A DNA stretch of 64,000 nt from Allobosea sp. (GCF_030695125.1 NZ_JAUYTP010000036.1:62001-126000), one strand, 5' to 3'. Positions 1 through 10,610 are shown, counted from the first letter of the stretch. The notes: generated from the letters alone by a model not told the origin. Numbers and translations: made by a program.

Positions 1-261
1 GGCGGCGAGCACGACCTCGATCAGCGTCTCGGGCCCGCCCGGCGCCTCCTGCGCGACGCCGCCGATACGGCGACCCTTCGGCAGGCTGATGTTGCCGCCC
101 TCGGGCGAGAGATCGCCGGTGATCATCCGGAACAGGGTGGTCTTGCCGGTGCCGTTGCGCCCGACGAGCCCGACGCGCGAGCCGTCCGGCAGCGAGGCGC
201 TGGCATGGTCGAGCAGCAATCTCTCGCCGAGACGGTAGGTAATGTCGTTGATGGTCAGCAT
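1..261 (-). CDS. ABC-F family ATPase, N-terminal fragment (runs off left edge)
   Basis: First 87 codons of a minus-strand gene; the rest lies outside the window. The ATG is at 261. The peptide begins MLTINDITYRLGERLLLDHA and carries a full Walker A (GRNGTGKT, residues 34-41) and a Q-loop glutamine near residue 71 (RIGGVAQEAP). A nucleotide-binding domain starting directly at the N-terminus, with no membrane segment and a 'LTINDITYRLGERLLLD' opening, is typical of soluble duplicated ABC-F proteins (Uup/EttA type), which act on ribosomes rather than in transport. The subfamily cannot be fixed from this fragment. The gene is divergent from the small ORF and chemoreceptor to its right. Confidence 0.8.
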   Translation of the reverse strand, partial: MLTINDITYRLGERLLLDHASASLPDGSRVGLVGRNGTGKTTLFRMITGDLSPEGGNISLPKGRRIGGVAQEAPGGPETLIEVVLAA

Positions 262-383
262 GGCCGGGGTTTTGGCGTGAAGCCCACGCGAAGGCAATCA
301 TAAACCGCAGATTTGGCGGGCCATGCTTCCGCCATGATCTCGCCCTGCGACCGCCTGCTCGGCGCGGCACGCAAGAAGGTGAG

Positions 384-533
384 ATGTTTCTCGATTCGCG
401 CGAGGTTTCCATGCGGTTCGATCTGAAGGACTCAAGCCGGCGGCGCAGTTCGGCGGCTGCTTCGATGCTGGTTCTGCTGTCGGCCTTCGCTGGCAGCGTC
501 GCAGCGCTTCTGGTGATCGTTCCGGCTTCCTGA
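384..533 (+). CDS. Small single-pass membrane peptide, hypothetical (49 aa)
   Basis: A complete short reading frame in the 354-bp gap between the ABC-F gene and the chemoreceptor. It opens with a charged stretch (LKDSSRRRSS) and ends in a hydrophobic segment (MLVLLSAFAGSVAALLVIVP), which would give an N-in single-span peptide. Two starts are possible: ATG 384, with an AAGGTGAG tract directly against it, or ATG 411, with GAGG five bases upstream (40 aa). No family is recognised. The rest of the gap holds no other obvious signal. It may be a chance ORF, but the polar-then-hydrophobic layout and the ribosome-binding tract favour a real gene. Confidence 0.4.
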   Translation: MFLDSREVSMRFDLKDSSRRRSSAAASMLVLLSAFAGSVAALLVIVPAS

Positions 534-615
534 TCTGATCGCTTCAACCGACGTTAACCTCGATCGTTTCTAATCCCGCGGCGACGCTCCTTTACGGAAG
601 CCAGGGATTGGAACT

Positions 616-2739
616 GTGTCGAGCCTGAGAGTCAGACTTCCCGCCGCCATGCTCCTGCTGGTGTGTCTTGCGGTGATCGCGATTGGCCTGTCGGGCTATC
701 GGGCGGTGGCTATCTGGGCGGAAGAGGCGGTCCATGAGCGCCTGAATGTCCTCGCGGAAGGGCGCGCCCGCGCGCTGGAGCGCCGTTGGCAGAGGCTGGC
801 GGCCGAGCTCGCCGTGCAGGCCCGCAGTGCCGACCGGGTGGCCTCGCTCGACGAAATTCGCGGCTGGATGGAAATTCCGTCCTCGCGAGCCACCATCATC
901 GACTATTTTCAGGGCGGTGACATGCCGGATGCGGCGCAGCGCGTGCAACGCACCGGGGCAGGGCAGGATCAAGGCTATCTGCGGCGCCACGTCGATATCC
1001 ACCGCGCCTTTCGTGATGCTCTGACGCGGTTGGAATATGCCGATATCTATCTCGTCGCGCCCAACGGACGGGTGGTTTACACCGTCACCAAGGGCGGCGA
1101 GTTCGGGCGGCTGTTGAGCGAGCCTCAGCTGGCCGGGACCGGCCTGGCCAAAGCGGTCGCGGCGGCTGAGGCCACCTCCGACGGTGACGATCCGGTATCG
1201 CTCGATTTTGCGCCCTACGATCCGGCTGGCGGCGAACCCCGTGCGTTTGTGGCGCAACGCTTCTTCAATCCCATCTCGAGACAGGCCGTCGGGACGATCG
1301 TGGTCTCCGTCGGCTCGACCTTCGTGGACGCCGCCCTGACATCGATCGCCGCGACCTCGAAGGAAGTCGCGACCTATGTCGTCGGCGCGGATGGCTTCAT
1401 GCGTTCGGATCCGGCCGCCCGCCTGTCCCCGCAGAGCCCGCGCGAAACGCTAGACCGCAGCCATCTCGGCGGCTCGTCCCTGCTGCGGATGACCAGCCGG
1501 GACGGTGAGGCTCTGGTGGTCGTCGGCCGTGAGGTCAAGATCGGCAACAGCGCGTGGCTGCTCTGGTTGACCAAGCCGGAAAGCCGGGCGCTGGCCGTGA
1601 TCGACAAGCTCGACAATGCTCTGGTGACAGGCAGCCTGCTTGTGCTCGGCCCGATCCTGGTCATCGCGCTGCTGCTGGGTTTGTCGGTGTCGCGCCCGAT
1701 CGCCGGCCTGGCCGAAGCGCTGGCCGGCATCGCGGCGGGACGAACCGACCAGCGCATCCCGGGCGAGAACCGGCGCGACGAGATCGGCGCGATCGCTGCC
1801 GCCGTCGGCCGGATTCGTCAGAACATGCTGCGCGACGAGGCGGCGCGCCTGCACGAGCGCGAGGAGCGCGAACGGGAGGCCGCGACGCAACGCTCGACCC
1901 TGCTGGCCGATCTGGCGAGCGATCTCGAGCGATCGGTCCTGAGCGTCACGGCGTCCGTTTCGGCAGCGGCCGAGCAGCTCAGCGTCACGGCGCGCGAACT
2001 GTCCGGCGGCGCCCGCGAAACCCAGGCCAATGCCGACACGGTTCATGGCTCGACATGCCGGGCCGTCACCAGCATCCGCTCGATCGAGAGCGCAGCGCAG
2101 GAACTGCGCCTTGCGATCGACCTGCTCGATGCCGACGTGCAGTCCTCGGACCGCTCGGCCAGGTCGGCCAAGGACCAGGCCGACGAGATGGGCAGCGTCG
2201 TCGAGCAGCTCGCCGCGGGCGCGGCCCGCGTCTCCGACGTCATCGGGCTGATCTCGGACATCGCGGCCCAGACCAATCTGCTGGCGCTGAACGCGACCAT
2301 CGAAGCCGCCCGCGCCGGTGAGGCCGGGCGCGGCTTCGCCGTCGTCGCCTCCGAGGTGAAAGGCCTGTCGGGCCAGACGGCGCGCGCCATCGACGACATT
2401 TCGCGCCAGATCGCGTCGATGAACCAGGCCACCAGCGCGACAGTCGAGGCGATCGTCGGCATTCGCGCCATGATCGGAGGCCTCAGCGAGGCGGTCCGGC
2501 GCTCGGCCGAGACGATGCGCCACCAGCATGGCGTGACGCATGCCATCGTCGCGGATGTCGGCCTGGCGACGGGCGAGTTCAGCCGGATCGGCGAGGCGAC
2601 GAGCCTGGTCTCGGCAGCCTCGCAGCAGACGTCGGACGCCGCAGCCGCGGTCTCTCGCGCCTCGACGGAGCTCACCGAGCTCGCGCAGTCGCTGAAGTCG
2701 CGCCTGGCGGGCTTCATCGTCCAGGTCAGGGCCGCCTGA
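616..2739 (+). CDS. Methyl-accepting chemotaxis protein
   Basis: A 707-aa transmembrane chemoreceptor starting at GTG 616 behind an AGGGA tract. Layout: transmembrane helix 1 at about residues 9-31; a periplasmic sensor region to about 333 whose ligand is unknown; transmembrane helix 2 at about 335-358; a HAMP linker to about 410; and a cytoplasmic methyl-accepting coiled coil. The conserved hairpin tip lies at about residues 545-590 ([20 protein letters not shown], then [15 protein letters not shown]), which is the CheA/CheW contact. There is no C-terminal CheR-tethering pentapeptide; the protein ends VQVRAA. No other chemotaxis genes are adjacent, so this is an orphan receptor signalling to an array encoded elsewhere. 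It lies 45 bp upstream of coaD. Confidence 0.95.
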   Translation: MSSLRVRLPAAMLLLVCLAVIAIGLSGYRAVAIWAEEAVHERLNVLAEGRARALERRWQRLAAELAVQARSADRVASLDEIRGWMEIPSSRATIIDYFQGGDMPDAAQRVQRTGAGQDQGYLRRHVDIHRAFRDALTRLEYADIYLVAPNGRVVYTVTKGGEFGRLLSEPQLAGTGLAKAVAAAEATSDGDDPVSLDFAPYDPAGGEPRAFVAQRFFNPISRQAVGTIVVSVGSTFVDAALTSIAATSKEVATYVVGADGFMRSDPAARLSPQSPRETLDRSHLGGSSLLRMTSRDGEALVVVGREVKIGNSAWLLWLTKPESRALAVIDKLDNALVTGSLLVLGPILVIALLLGLSVSRPIAGLAEALAGIAAGRTDQRIPGENRRDEIGAIAAAVGRIRQNMLRDEAARLHEREEREREAATQRSTLLADLASDLERSVLSVTASVSAAAEQLSVTARELSGGARETQANADTVHGSTCRAVTSIRSIESAAQELRLAIDLLDADVQSSDRSARSAKDQADEMGSVVEQLAAGAARVSDVIGLISDIAAQTNLLALNATIEAARAGEAGRGFAVVASEVKGLSGQTARAIDDISRQIASMNQATSATVEAIVGIRAMIGGLSEAVRRSAETMRHQHGVTHAIVADVGLATGEFSRIGEATSLVSAASQQTSDAAAAVSRASTELTELAQSLKSRLAGFIVQVRAA

Positions 2740-2784
2740 GCTGACGGCTTGTCGCGCTTGGCGCCAGCCGATAACGCTGGAGCC

Positions 2785-3297
2785 ATGACAACATCCAGGA
2801 CACGCATCGCCTTCTACACCGGCTCCTTCGATCCGGTGACGAACGGGCATGCCGATATCATCGCCGGTGCTGCGCGGCTCTGCGACCGGCTCGTGCTGGC
2901 GATCGGCGTTCATCCCGGCAAGACGCCGCTCTTGAGCGCCGAGCGCCGCGCCGCCCTCCTGCGCGAGGTCGCAACGCCCTTGCTCGCTGCGACGGGCACG
3001 ACGCTCGATGTCGTGACCTTCGACGATCTCGCGGTCGATGCGGCGCGCCGCGCCGGCGCCGGCCTCATCGTGCGGGGGCTGCGCGACGGCACGGACCTGG
3101 ATTACGAGATGCAGATGGCGGGCATGAACGCCGTGATGGCGCCCGATATCCAGACCGTTTTCCTGCCTGCGTCCGGATCCGTGCGCCATATCACCGCCAC
3201 GCTGGTGCGGCAGATCGCGGCGATGGGCGGGGATGTGGCGCCCTTCGTCCCGGCCGCGGTGCTCACCGCCTTGCAGGAGCGTTTCGCGCGCCGCTGA
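2785..3297 (+). CDS. coaD: Phosphopantetheine adenylyltransferase
   Basis: A 170-aa enzyme of coenzyme A synthesis that transfers AMP from ATP to 4'-phosphopantetheine, giving dephospho-CoA. The nucleotidyltransferase signature is at the N-terminus: [12 protein letters not shown], containing the TxGH ATP-binding motif. [19 protein letters not shown] is the usual substrate region, and [11 protein letters not shown] matches the C-terminal ISSTLVRE-type motif. ATG 2785 is preferred to a TTG at 2749 because it gives the normal family length and starts just before the first beta strand. It stands between the chemoreceptor and proS, with 145 bp before proS. Confidence 0.95.
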   Translation: MTTSRTRIAFYTGSFDPVTNGHADIIAGAARLCDRLVLAIGVHPGKTPLLSAERRAALLREVATPLLAATGTTLDVVTFDDLAVDAARRAGAGLIVRGLRDGTDLDYEMQMAGMNAVMAPDIQTVFLPASGSVRHITATLVRQIAAMGGDVAPFVPAAVLTALQERFARR

Positions 3298-3442
3298 GCC
3301 GGGCCGGCCCATCCGCCTGCGCTTGCGCGAGCGGGCGGCGGATTATGGTTTGCATTTTGTGTAGAGCGATGGTGTCTCTGGGCACTGTGAATCGTTGCGC
3401 GGCTCCCGGCCCGCATCGCCCCCCCCCGATCGAGTGTCTCTG

Positions 3443-4774
3443 ATGCGTCTCTCCCGCTATTTCCTGCCGATCCTGCGCGACACGCCCAAGGAGGCCGAGA
3501 TCGTCTCGCACCGGCTGATGCTGCGCGCCGGCATGATCCGCCAGCAATCGGCCGGCATCTACTCCTGGCTGCCGCTGGGCTTGCGCGTGCTGAACAAGAT
3601 CTGCGCCGTGATCCGGGAGGAGCAGGACCGCTCGGGCGCCGTCGAGATCCTGATGCCGACGATCCAGTCCGCGGACCTCTGGCGCGAGAGCGGACGCTAT
3701 GAGGCTTATGGCAAGGAGATGCTGCGCATCAAGGACCGGCATGAGCGGGACATGCTCTACGGCCCGACCAACGAGGAGGTCGTCACCGACATCCTGCGGT
3801 CCTATGTCAAGTCCTACAAGGACTTGCCGCTGAACCTCTATCATATCCAGTGGAAGTTCCGCGACGAGGTCCGGCCGCGCTTCGGCGTGATGCGCGGCCG
3901 CGAGTTCCTGATGAAGGATGCCTATTCCTTCGACGTCGACCAGGACGCCGCGCGCCACGCCTACAACCGCATGTTCACGGCCTACCTGCGCACCTTCGCG
4001 CGGCTCGGGCTGAAGGCGATCCCGATGCGCGCCGACACCGGCCCGATCGGCGGCGATCTCAGCCATGAATTCATCGTGCTGGCCGCCACCGGCGAGAGCG
4101 AGGTCTTCTGCCACAAGGACTATCTCGACTACGAGACGCCGGCCGTCGACACCGATTTCGACAGCGTCGAGGGGCTGCAGGATATCTTCGCCAAATGGAC
4201 GAGCCTCTATGCCGCGACCGAGGAGATGCACGACAAGGCGGCCTATGACGCGATCCCCGCCGACAAGCAGCTCTCGGCGCGCGGCATCGAGGTCGGTCAT
4301 ATCTTCTATTTCGGCACGAAATACTCCGAGCCGATGGGCGCGACGGTTCAGGGCCCCGACGGCCAGAACCTGCTTGTCCATGGCGGCTCCTACGGCATCG
4401 GGCCGAGCCGCCTCGTCGCAGCGCTGATCGAGGCCGGCCATGACGAGGCCGGCATCGTCTGGCCCGACGAGATCGCCCCCTTCGATGTCGCGGTGCTCAA
4501 CCTCAAGGCCGGCGACGCTGCAACCGACGCGGCCTGCGAGCAGCTCTACGCCTCGCTTCTGGCCAAGGGCTATGATGCGCTCTACGACGACACCGATGCG
4601 CGCCCGGGCGGCAAGTTCGCCACCGCCGACCTGATCGGCGTGCCCTGGCAGATCATCGTCGGCCCGAAGGGACTGGCCGAGGGCAAGGTCGAGATCAAGC
4701 GGCGCGCCGGTGGCGATCGTGAAACGGTTTCGCTCGAGGAGGCGCTCGCCCGCTTCAAGGGCAAGGCGGCGTGA
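3443..4774 (+). CDS. proS: Prolyl-tRNA synthetase, short alphaproteobacterial form
   Basis: A 443-aa class II aminoacyl-tRNA synthetase that charges tRNA-Pro. Class II motifs are visible: the early region [14 protein letters not shown], motif 2 ([19 protein letters not shown]) and motif 3 ([16 protein letters not shown]). The protein goes from motif 2 to motif 3 without the roughly 180-residue INS editing domain of the E. coli enzyme (about 570 aa). This is normal for alphaproteobacteria, where a free-standing YbaK/ProX-type protein clears mischarged tRNA. ATG 3443 is chosen because upstream in-frame codons read through a C9 run (3419-3427) with no family resemblance. The stop overlaps the next start by 4 bp (GTGA), so it is translationally coupled to the lol genes. 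Confidence 0.96.
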   Translation: MRLSRYFLPILRDTPKEAEIVSHRLMLRAGMIRQQSAGIYSWLPLGLRVLNKICAVIREEQDRSGAVEILMPTIQSADLWRESGRYEAYGKEMLRIKDRHERDMLYGPTNEEVVTDILRSYVKSYKDLPLNLYHIQWKFRDEVRPRFGVMRGREFLMKDAYSFDVDQDAARHAYNRMFTAYLRTFARLGLKAIPMRADTGPIGGDLSHEFIVLAATGESEVFCHKDYLDYETPAVDTDFDSVEGLQDIFAKWTSLYAATEEMHDKAAYDAIPADKQLSARGIEVGHIFYFGTKYSEPMGATVQGPDGQNLLVHGGSYGIGPSRLVAALIEAGHDEAGIVWPDEIAPFDVAVLNLKAGDAATDAACEQLYASLLAKGYDALYDDTDARPGGKFATADLIGVPWQIIVGPKGLAEGKVEIKRRAGGDRETVSLEEALARFKGKAA

Positions 4775-6069
4775 GCGTCGCAAGCGACCAGGATCGCCAA
4801 AGCGAAACCCCGACCGGCACGAGGCCCTTCGCCGGCTTCGAGTGGCTGCTGGCCGGGCGCTATCTGCGCACGCGTCGGCGCGAAGGCTTCGTTTCCGTCA
4901 TCGCAGGCTTCTCGTTTCTGGGCATCCTGCTCGGGGTCGCGACGCTGATCATCGTGATGTCGGTGATGAACGGCTTCCGCAAGGAACTGCTGGAGAAAAT
5001 CGTCGGCGTGAACGGCCACATCTTCGCGACGCCGATCGACCGTCCGCTCGACGATTACGACATCGTCTCGATGCGGCTGCGGGCCATTCCCGGCGTCAAG
5101 TTCGCCATCCCGCTGGTCGAGGGCCAGGCGCTCGCCTCGTCGCAGACCGGCAATGGCGGCGTGCTCGTGCGCGGCATCCGCGAGGCCGACATCAAGGCGA
5201 TCCCCTTCGTCGGCGGCAATGTCAGGCGCGGCACGCTCGACGGCTTCGACACCGCCGGGGGGGTGGCCGTCGGCAAGCGGCTGGCGGATTCCCTGGGCCT
5301 GCAGGTCGGCGATTCGATCAACATCATCTCGCCCAAGGGCGCCTCGACGCCGTTTGGCACCGCGCCGCGGATCAAGGCCTATCCGATCCAGGCGATCTTC
5401 GAGATCGGCATGACCGAGTTCGACGCCTCCTTCGTCTTCATGCCGCTGAACGAGGCGCAGGCCTATTTCAACCGCGAAAGCGACGTGAACGTCATCGAGA
5501 TCTTCGTCGACAATCCCGACAAGACGCAGGCCGTGCGCGACGCCATTGAGGCCGACGCGCCGCGGCCGCTCGTTTTGTCCGACTGGCGCCAGCGCAACCG
5601 CAGCTTCTTCAATGCGCTGGAGGTCGAGCGCAACGTCATGTTCATCATCCTGACCCTGATCGTGCTGGTCGCGGCGCTCAACATCGTCTCGGGCCTGATC
5701 ATGCTGGTGAAGGACAAGACCGCCGACATCGCGATCATGCGGACCATGGGCGCGACGCGCGGCACCGTGCTGCGCGTCTTCCTGATCACGGGCGCGGCGA
5801 TCGGCGTCTTCGGCACGCTGGCGGGGCTCGCGCTCGGCATCGTCTTCGCCAAGAACATCAAGGCGATCATGGCCGCACTGAACTGGATCACCGGCGCCAA
5901 TCTCTGGGACCCGACGGTGCGCTTCCTCAGCGACATCCCCTCCGTGATCGACTGGGGCGAGGTCACGAGCGTGGTCGTGATGGCGCTGGTCCTGTCGCTC
6001 CTGGCGACCCTCTATCCGGCGTGGAAGGCGGCGCGGCTCGACCCCGTCCAGGCCTTGAGGATGGGCTGA
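4771..6069 (+). CDS. lolE: Lipoprotein-releasing ABC transporter permease (LolC/LolE family)
   Basis: A 432-aa inner-membrane subunit of the LolCDE machine, which extracts mature lipoproteins for transfer to LolA and the outer membrane. It has four membrane helices in the usual arrangement: one at about residues 40-62 ([20 protein letters not shown]), a large periplasmic domain, then three helices at about 288-312, 335-360 and 390-418 in the FtsX-like C-terminal domain. It starts at GTG 4771 within the proS stop (4-bp overlap), and the ATPase gene follows 5 bp later. One permease gene with one lolD is usual in alphaproteobacteria, where a LolF-like homodimer probably replaces LolC plus LolE. 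The symbol lolE is therefore a convention only. Confidence 0.92.
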   Translation: MSVASDQDRQSETPTGTRPFAGFEWLLAGRYLRTRRREGFVSVIAGFSFLGILLGVATLIIVMSVMNGFRKELLEKIVGVNGHIFATPIDRPLDDYDIVSMRLRAIPGVKFAIPLVEGQALASSQTGNGGVLVRGIREADIKAIPFVGGNVRRGTLDGFDTAGGVAVGKRLADSLGLQVGDSINIISPKGASTPFGTAPRIKAYPIQAIFEIGMTEFDASFVFMPLNEAQAYFNRESDVNVIEIFVDNPDKTQAVRDAIEADAPRPLVLSDWRQRNRSFFNALEVERNVMFIILTLIVLVAALNIVSGLIMLVKDKTADIAIMRTMGATRGTVLRVFLITGAAIGVFGTLAGLALGIVFAKNIKAIMAALNWITGANLWDPTVRFLSDIPSVIDWGEVTSVVVMALVLSLLATLYPAWKAARLDPVQALRMG

Positions 6070-6074
6070 GGCGC

Positions 6075-6773
6075 ATGTCCGACACCACGCCCCGCGAGAC
6101 ACCGGCGCTCTTCCTGTCCCAGGTCGAGCGCTACTATCCCCAGTCCGATGCGCCGCTCGAGATCCTCCGCAAGGCGGATTTCGCGCTCTGGCCCGGCGAA
6201 CTCGTCGCGCTGGTTGCCCCCAGCGGCACCGGCAAGTCGACCCTGTTGCATGTCGCCGGCCTGCTCGAGCGGCCCGATGGCGGCGAGGTTTTTGTCGGCG
6301 GTCTGCCGACGACGAAGCTCGACGACAAGGGGCGCACCCGCCTGCGCCGGACCGAGATCGGCTTCGTCTACCAGGCGCATCACCTGCTGCCGGAGTTCAC
6401 GGCGTTGGAAAACGTCGTCCTGCCGCAGCGCATCCGCGGGCTCGCCAAGGGGCTGGCCGAGGCGCGGGCGGCCGAGCTTCTGACCTTCCTGGGGCTGGGC
6501 GAGCGGCTCGACCATCTGCCGGGGGAGCTTTCCGGCGGCGAGCAGCAGCGGGTCGCCATCGGCCGCGCGGTCGCCAACACCCCGCGGCTGCTGCTGGCCG
6601 ACGAGCCGACCGGCAATCTCGATCCGCACACCTCGCTCCACGTCTTCCAGACGCTGGTGGCGCTCGCGCGGGCCTCGGGCCTGGCGGCGCTGATCGCGAC
6701 CCACAATCTCGATCTCGCCCGCCGGATGGACCGCCAGGTCACGATCCGAGACGGACATGTCGTCCCGCTCTGA
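6075..6773 (+). CDS. lolD: Lipoprotein-releasing system ATP-binding protein
   Basis: A 232-aa ABC ATPase that powers the adjacent Lol permease. Walker A is APSGTGKST at about residues 47-55 (Ala replaces the first Gly), followed by the signature LSGGEQQR near 152-159 and Walker [13 protein letters not shown] just after. ATG 6075 lies 5 bp after the permease stop. An in-frame upstream extension would run back into the permease gene and is not needed. Gene order, spacing and length agree with LolD; MacB-type ATPases are similar, but the paired permease settles the assignment. Confidence 0.94.
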   Translation: MSDTTPRETPALFLSQVERYYPQSDAPLEILRKADFALWPGELVALVAPSGTGKSTLLHVAGLLERPDGGEVFVGGLPTTKLDDKGRTRLRRTEIGFVYQAHHLLPEFTALENVVLPQRIRGLAKGLAEARAAELLTFLGLGERLDHLPGELSGGEQQRVAIGRAVANTPRLLLADEPTGNLDPHTSLHVFQTLVALARASGLAALIATHNLDLARRMDRQVTIRDGHVVPL

Positions 6774-6918
6774 AGACGGGCGGCCCAGCAGGTCCCCGTC
6801 GCGCCGTTAAGCTGCGGTTAACCGCCTCCGGCATGCGCACACGGCAACTGCCGCTGCGAGATTGACGAGAACAAAACATGAATTAAATTGAACATATCGG
6901 AAACACGGAAACGACGCC

Positions 6919-7029
6919 ATGATCCTCGCGCGCAAACTGGCTGCCGGAATTGCGGAAATCGCATCGCTCGGACTCTTCCTTGGAATGGTCTGGGTCTGGG
7001 CCGCACTCCTCTCGGGCCCGAATATCTGA
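6919..7029 (+). CDS. Small hydrophobic peptide upstream of dnaE1, hypothetical (36 aa)
   Basis: A short complete frame inside the 360-bp gap between lolD and dnaE1. It encodes MILARKLAAGIAEIASLGLF followed by LGMVWVWAALLSGPNI: a short basic start and then one long hydrophobic span. The region just upstream (about 6850-6915) is clearly more AT-rich than the genome around it and could hold a promoter. A CGGAAAC tract lies a few bases before the ATG. Positive residues followed by a span with Trp at its far end are what a real single-pass membrane peptide looks like. No named family is recognised. The rest of the gap shows no clear gene. Confidence 0.5.
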   Translation: MILARKLAAGIAEIASLGLFLGMVWVWAALLSGPNI

Positions 7030-7133
7030 CCATCCACAAAGGCGACGATCGGCGGCATGGACGCACGCGACCGAGCGGCTGCATAATCGGGGGACGGGGC
7101 GGCATCCGAGTCGCCGAGGGCAGCGCAGGACGG

Positions 7134-10100
7134 ATGATGGCACGCGAACCGGGCGATACGCGCGTTCTCTCCGAGGTCGGCTTCGTCCATCTCCATGTCC
7201 ATTCGAGCTATTCGCTGCTCGAAGGCGCCCTGATGGTCGGCACTCTCGCCAAGATGGCGGCGGCCGACGGCCAGCCCGCGCTGGCGCTGACCGACACCAA
7301 CAATCTGTTCGGCGCGCTGGAGTTCTCCGAAAAGCTGGTCGGCGTCGGGGTGCAGCCGATCGTCGGTGTCCAGCTCTCGGTCGATTTCGCCGACGAGGCC
7401 GAGGGCAGCCGCAAAAACATCCAGCAGGTGCCGCCGCATCTGGTCCTGCTCGCGATGAACGAGACCGGCTACGGCAATCTGATGAAGCTCGTCACCGAGG
7501 CTGCGCTGGCGAGCGGCGGCTCGGGCCAGCCGCTGTCGAACCTCGATCGCCTCGCCGCGCATCACGAAGGGCTGATCGTGCTGACCGGCGGCCATGGCGG
7601 CCCGGTCGATATCGCCCTGCGCAACGGCCAGCTCCCGCAGGCGGGTGCCCGTCTGGCGGCGTTGTCGCGGATCTTCGGCGACCGGCTCTATGTCGAGATC
7701 CAGCGCCATGGCGGCGAGGGCGACGACGCCGTCGAAGCCCATCTCTTGCGCCTGGCCTATGACGCCGATCTGCCGATCGTCGCCACCAACGAACCCTTCT
7801 TCGCCAAGCCCGCCGATTACGACGCCCATGACGCGCTGCTGGCGGTCGCGGCGGGTCGTCTGGTCTCGGACGGCGAGCGCCGCCGGGTGACCCCGGAGCA
7901 TTACTTCACCAGCCGCGCCGAGATGAAGCGCCGTTTCGCCGATCTGCCCGAGGCGCTCTCGGCCACCGTCGAGATCGCGATGCGCTGCACCTGGCGCGTG
8001 GGACTGCGCAAGCCGATCCTGCCGCGCTTCGGCGCGGAGGGCCGCGACGAGGCGGAAGAGCTCGAGACCCAGGCCAAGACCGGTCTGGCGGCGCGGCTGG
8101 CCAAGCACGGCCCGGCCGAGGGCTACACCGTCGAGACTTACGAGAAGCGGCTCGAATTCGAGCTCTCGATCATCACCCGGATGAAATTCCCCGGCTACTT
8201 CCTGATCGTCGCCGACTTCATCAAATGGGCCAAGGACCATGACATTCCCGTTGGGCCGGGCCGCGGCTCGGGCGCTGGCTCGCTGGTCGCCTATGCGCTG
8301 ACGATCACCGACGTCGATCCGCTGCGCTTCGGGCTGCTGTTCGAGCGCTTCCTCAACCCCGACCGCGTCTCGATGCCCGACTTCGACATCGACTTCTGCC
8401 AGAACCGGCGCGAAGAGGTGATCGACTACGTCAAGCATCGCTATGGCGAGGAGCGGGTCGCGCAGATCATCACCTTCGGCACGCTGCTGGCGCGCGGCGT
8501 CCTGCGTGACGTCGGCCGGGTGCTGGAAATGCCCTACGGCCAGGTCGACCGTCTCACCAAGCTCGTCCCGCAGAACCCGGCCAAGCCGATCTCGCTGAAG
8601 GACGCCATCGAGGGTGAGCCCAAGCTGCAGCAGGCCTCGCAGGAGGAGCCGATCGTCGCGCGACTGCTCGAGATCGGGCAGAAGCTCGAGGGCCTGCATC
8701 GCCACGCCTCGACCCACGCGGCCGGCGTCGTCATCGGTGACCGCCCGCTCGAACAGCTCGTGGCGCTCTCGGTCGATCCGCGCACGGGCATGCGGGTGAC
8801 CCAGTTCAACATGAAATGGGTCGAGCAGGCCGGGCTGGTGAAGTTCGACTTCCTCGGCCTCAAGACCCTGACGACGCTGTCGACCGCCGTGAAGCTGATC
8901 GCCCAGCGCGGCATCGCCGTCGATCTGGCGAGCCTGCCCTTCGACGACCCCAAGAGCTACGCCATGCTGGCGCGTGGCGAGGTCGTCGGCGTGTTCCAGG
9001 TGGAAAGCGCCGGCATGCGCAAGGCTCTGGTCGAGATGAAGGCCGACCGGATCGAGGACCTGATCGCGCTCGTCGCGCTCTACCGGCCGGGCCCGATGGA
9101 CAACATCCCCAGCTATTGCCGCCGCAAGCTCGGCCAGGAGGCGCCGACCTATCTGCATCCGAAGATGGAGCCGATCCTGGCCGAGACGCATGGCATCATC
9201 GTCTACCAGGAGCAGGTGATGCAGGTGGCCCAGGCGCTCTCGGGCTATTCGCTCGGCGAGGCGGACCTGCTGCGCCGCGCGATGGGCAAGAAGATCAAGG
9301 CCGAGATGGACGCGCAGCGCGACCGCTTCGTCAAGGGCGCGGTCGAAGGCGGCATGACCAAGGACATCGCCTCGGAGATCTTCGATCTGCTGGCGAAATT
9401 CGCCGATTACGGCTTCAACAAGAGCCATGCGGCGGCTTATGCCGTGGTCGCGTTCCAGACCGCCTTCCTGAAGGCGAATTATCCGGTCGAGTTCCTGGCG
9501 GCGTCGATGACGCTCGACATGGGCAACACCGACAAGCTCTCGGAATTCCGGCGCGATGCCGAGCGGCTGGGCATCAAGGTGCTGCCGCCGGCGATCAACC
9601 GCTCGGGCGTCGAGTTCGACGTGCATGAGGGGGCAATCCATTATGCGCTGGGCGCGATCAAGGGCGTCGGCACCGCCGCCGTGGAATCGATCGTGGCCGC
9701 GCGGCGCGCCGGCGGCGATTTCAGGGATCTCGCCGATTTCGCCCGCCGGATCGACACCAAGCTGGTCAACCGCCGCACCATCGAAGCGCTGATCGCGGCC
9801 GGCGCGATGGATGCGCTGGAGCCCGAGCGCGCCCGCGCCATGGCGGCGATCGACGGCATGCTGGCGCTGTCGAACAGAACCCGCGACGCCGCGCTCGGCG
9901 GCCAATCCGAGCTCTTTGGTGGCGGCGGCGTGCAGGAGGCCTTCCGCATTCCGCCGGTGGAGCCCTGGGCGCCGGCCGAGCGGTTGCGGCGCGAACATGA
10001 CGCCGTCGGCTTCTTCCTCTCGGGCCACCCGCTCGACGATTACGAGCATGTGCTGAAGCGGCTGCGGGTGCAGCGTTTCGCCGATTTCGCGCAGATGGTC

Positions 10101-10610
10101 CGCGCCAACGGCACCGGCGTCGCCAAGGTCGCGGTCTCCGTCATCGACAAGTCGGAGCGGCGGACCAAGTCGGGCTCCAAGATGGGCATCGTCAACCTGT
10201 CCGATCCAAGCGGGCAGTTCGAGGCGATCCTGTTTTCCGAAGCCCTGCAGCGCTATCGCGATCTGCTGGAGCCGGGCAGGGCGCTGGTCCTGCGGCTCTC
10301 GGCCGTGCTCGACGGCGAGGATGTTCGCCCGCGAATCGAGGATGTCGAGGTGCTCGACGATCTCGCCGCGCGCCAGAAGCAGGACCTGCTGGTCTATCTG
10401 CGCGACGACAAGGCGCTGGCCTCGATCGCCGAGCGCGTCCGCCCCCGCGGCGACGGCCTCAAGGCCGACGGCAAGATCGCGCTGGTGATGATCCTCAACG
10501 ACGGCGCCCAGGAGGTCGAGATCGAGCTGCCCGGCCGCTATCCGGTCAACCAGCAGATCGCCAACGCCGTCCGTGCGGCGCCGGGCGTGGTCAGCGTCGA
10601 ACTGCGCTGA
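7134..10610 (+). CDS. dnaE1: DNA polymerase III alpha subunit (replicative)
   Basis: A 1158-aa catalytic subunit of the replicative polymerase. It opens with the PHP domain (FVHLHVHSSYSLLEGA). The C-family catalytic motif PDFDIDF places aspartates at residues 416, 418 and 420. A tandem helix-hairpin-helix region (YALGAIKGVGTAAVESI) and an OB-fold near the C-terminus (KMGIVNLSDPSGQFEAILFS) follow. Start: ATG 7134 or 7137, behind an AGGAC tract. The frame is open further upstream to 6888, but that part overlaps the 36-aa peptide frame and looks non-coding. This is the high-fidelity copy; the error-prone paralogue imuC lies 42 kb further on. The C-terminus contains the usual clamp and tau-binding region but was not resolved by eye. 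Confidence 0.96.
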   Translation: MMAREPGDTRVLSEVGFVHLHVHSSYSLLEGALMVGTLAKMAAADGQPALALTDTNNLFGALEFSEKLVGVGVQPIVGVQLSVDFADEAEGSRKNIQQVPPHLVLLAMNETGYGNLMKLVTEAALASGGSGQPLSNLDRLAAHHEGLIVLTGGHGGPVDIALRNGQLPQAGARLAALSRIFGDRLYVEIQRHGGEGDDAVEAHLLRLAYDADLPIVATNEPFFAKPADYDAHDALLAVAAGRLVSDGERRRVTPEHYFTSRAEMKRRFADLPEALSATVEIAMRCTWRVGLRKPILPRFGAEGRDEAEELETQAKTGLAARLAKHGPAEGYTVETYEKRLEFELSIITRMKFPGYFLIVADFIKWAKDHDIPVGPGRGSGAGSLVAYALTITDVDPLRFGLLFERFLNPDRVSMPDFDIDFCQNRREEVIDYVKHRYGEERVAQIITFGTLLARGVLRDVGRVLEMPYGQVDRLTKLVPQNPAKPISLKDAIEGEPKLQQASQEEPIVARLLEIGQKLEGLHRHASTHAAGVVIGDRPLEQLVALSVDPRTGMRVTQFNMKWVEQAGLVKFDFLGLKTLTTLSTAVKLIAQRGIAVDLASLPFDDPKSYAMLARGEVVGVFQVESAGMRKALVEMKADRIEDLIALVALYRPGPMDNIPSYCRRKLGQEAPTYLHPKMEPILAETHGIIVYQEQVMQVAQALSGYSLGEADLLRRAMGKKIKAEMDAQRDRFVKGAVEGGMTKDIASEIFDLLAKFADYGFNKSHAAAYAVVAFQTAFLKANYPVEFLAASMTLDMGNTDKLSEFRRDAERLGIKVLPPAINRSGVEFDVHEGAIHYALGAIKGVGTAAVESIVAARRAGGDFRDLADFARRIDTKLVNRRTIEALIAAGAMDALEPERARAMAAIDGMLALSNRTRDAALGGQSELFGGGGVQEAFRIPPVEPWAPAERLRREHDAVGFFLSGHPLDDYEHVLKRLRVQRFADFAQMVRANGTGVAKVAVSVIDKSERRTKSGSKMGIVNLSDPSGQFEAILFSEALQRYRDLLEPGRALVLRLSAVLDGEDVRPRIEDVEVLDDLAARQKQDLLVYLRDDKALASIAERVRPRGDGLKADGKIALVMILNDGAQEVEIELPGRYPVNQQIANAVRAAPGVVSVELR

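Noticed and set aside
3419-3427. C9 homopolymer before proS as a phase-variation tract
   Set aside because: It lies upstream of the preferred start ATG 3443, outside the coding sequence, and is not placed in a visible promoter spacer.
6867-6910. LexA-box-like sequences GAAC-N7-GAAT and GAAC-N7-AAAC upstream of dnaE1
   Set aside because: Each lacks a perfect second half-site, unlike the exact boxes at lexA and imuA; AT-rich sequence makes such near matches likely.
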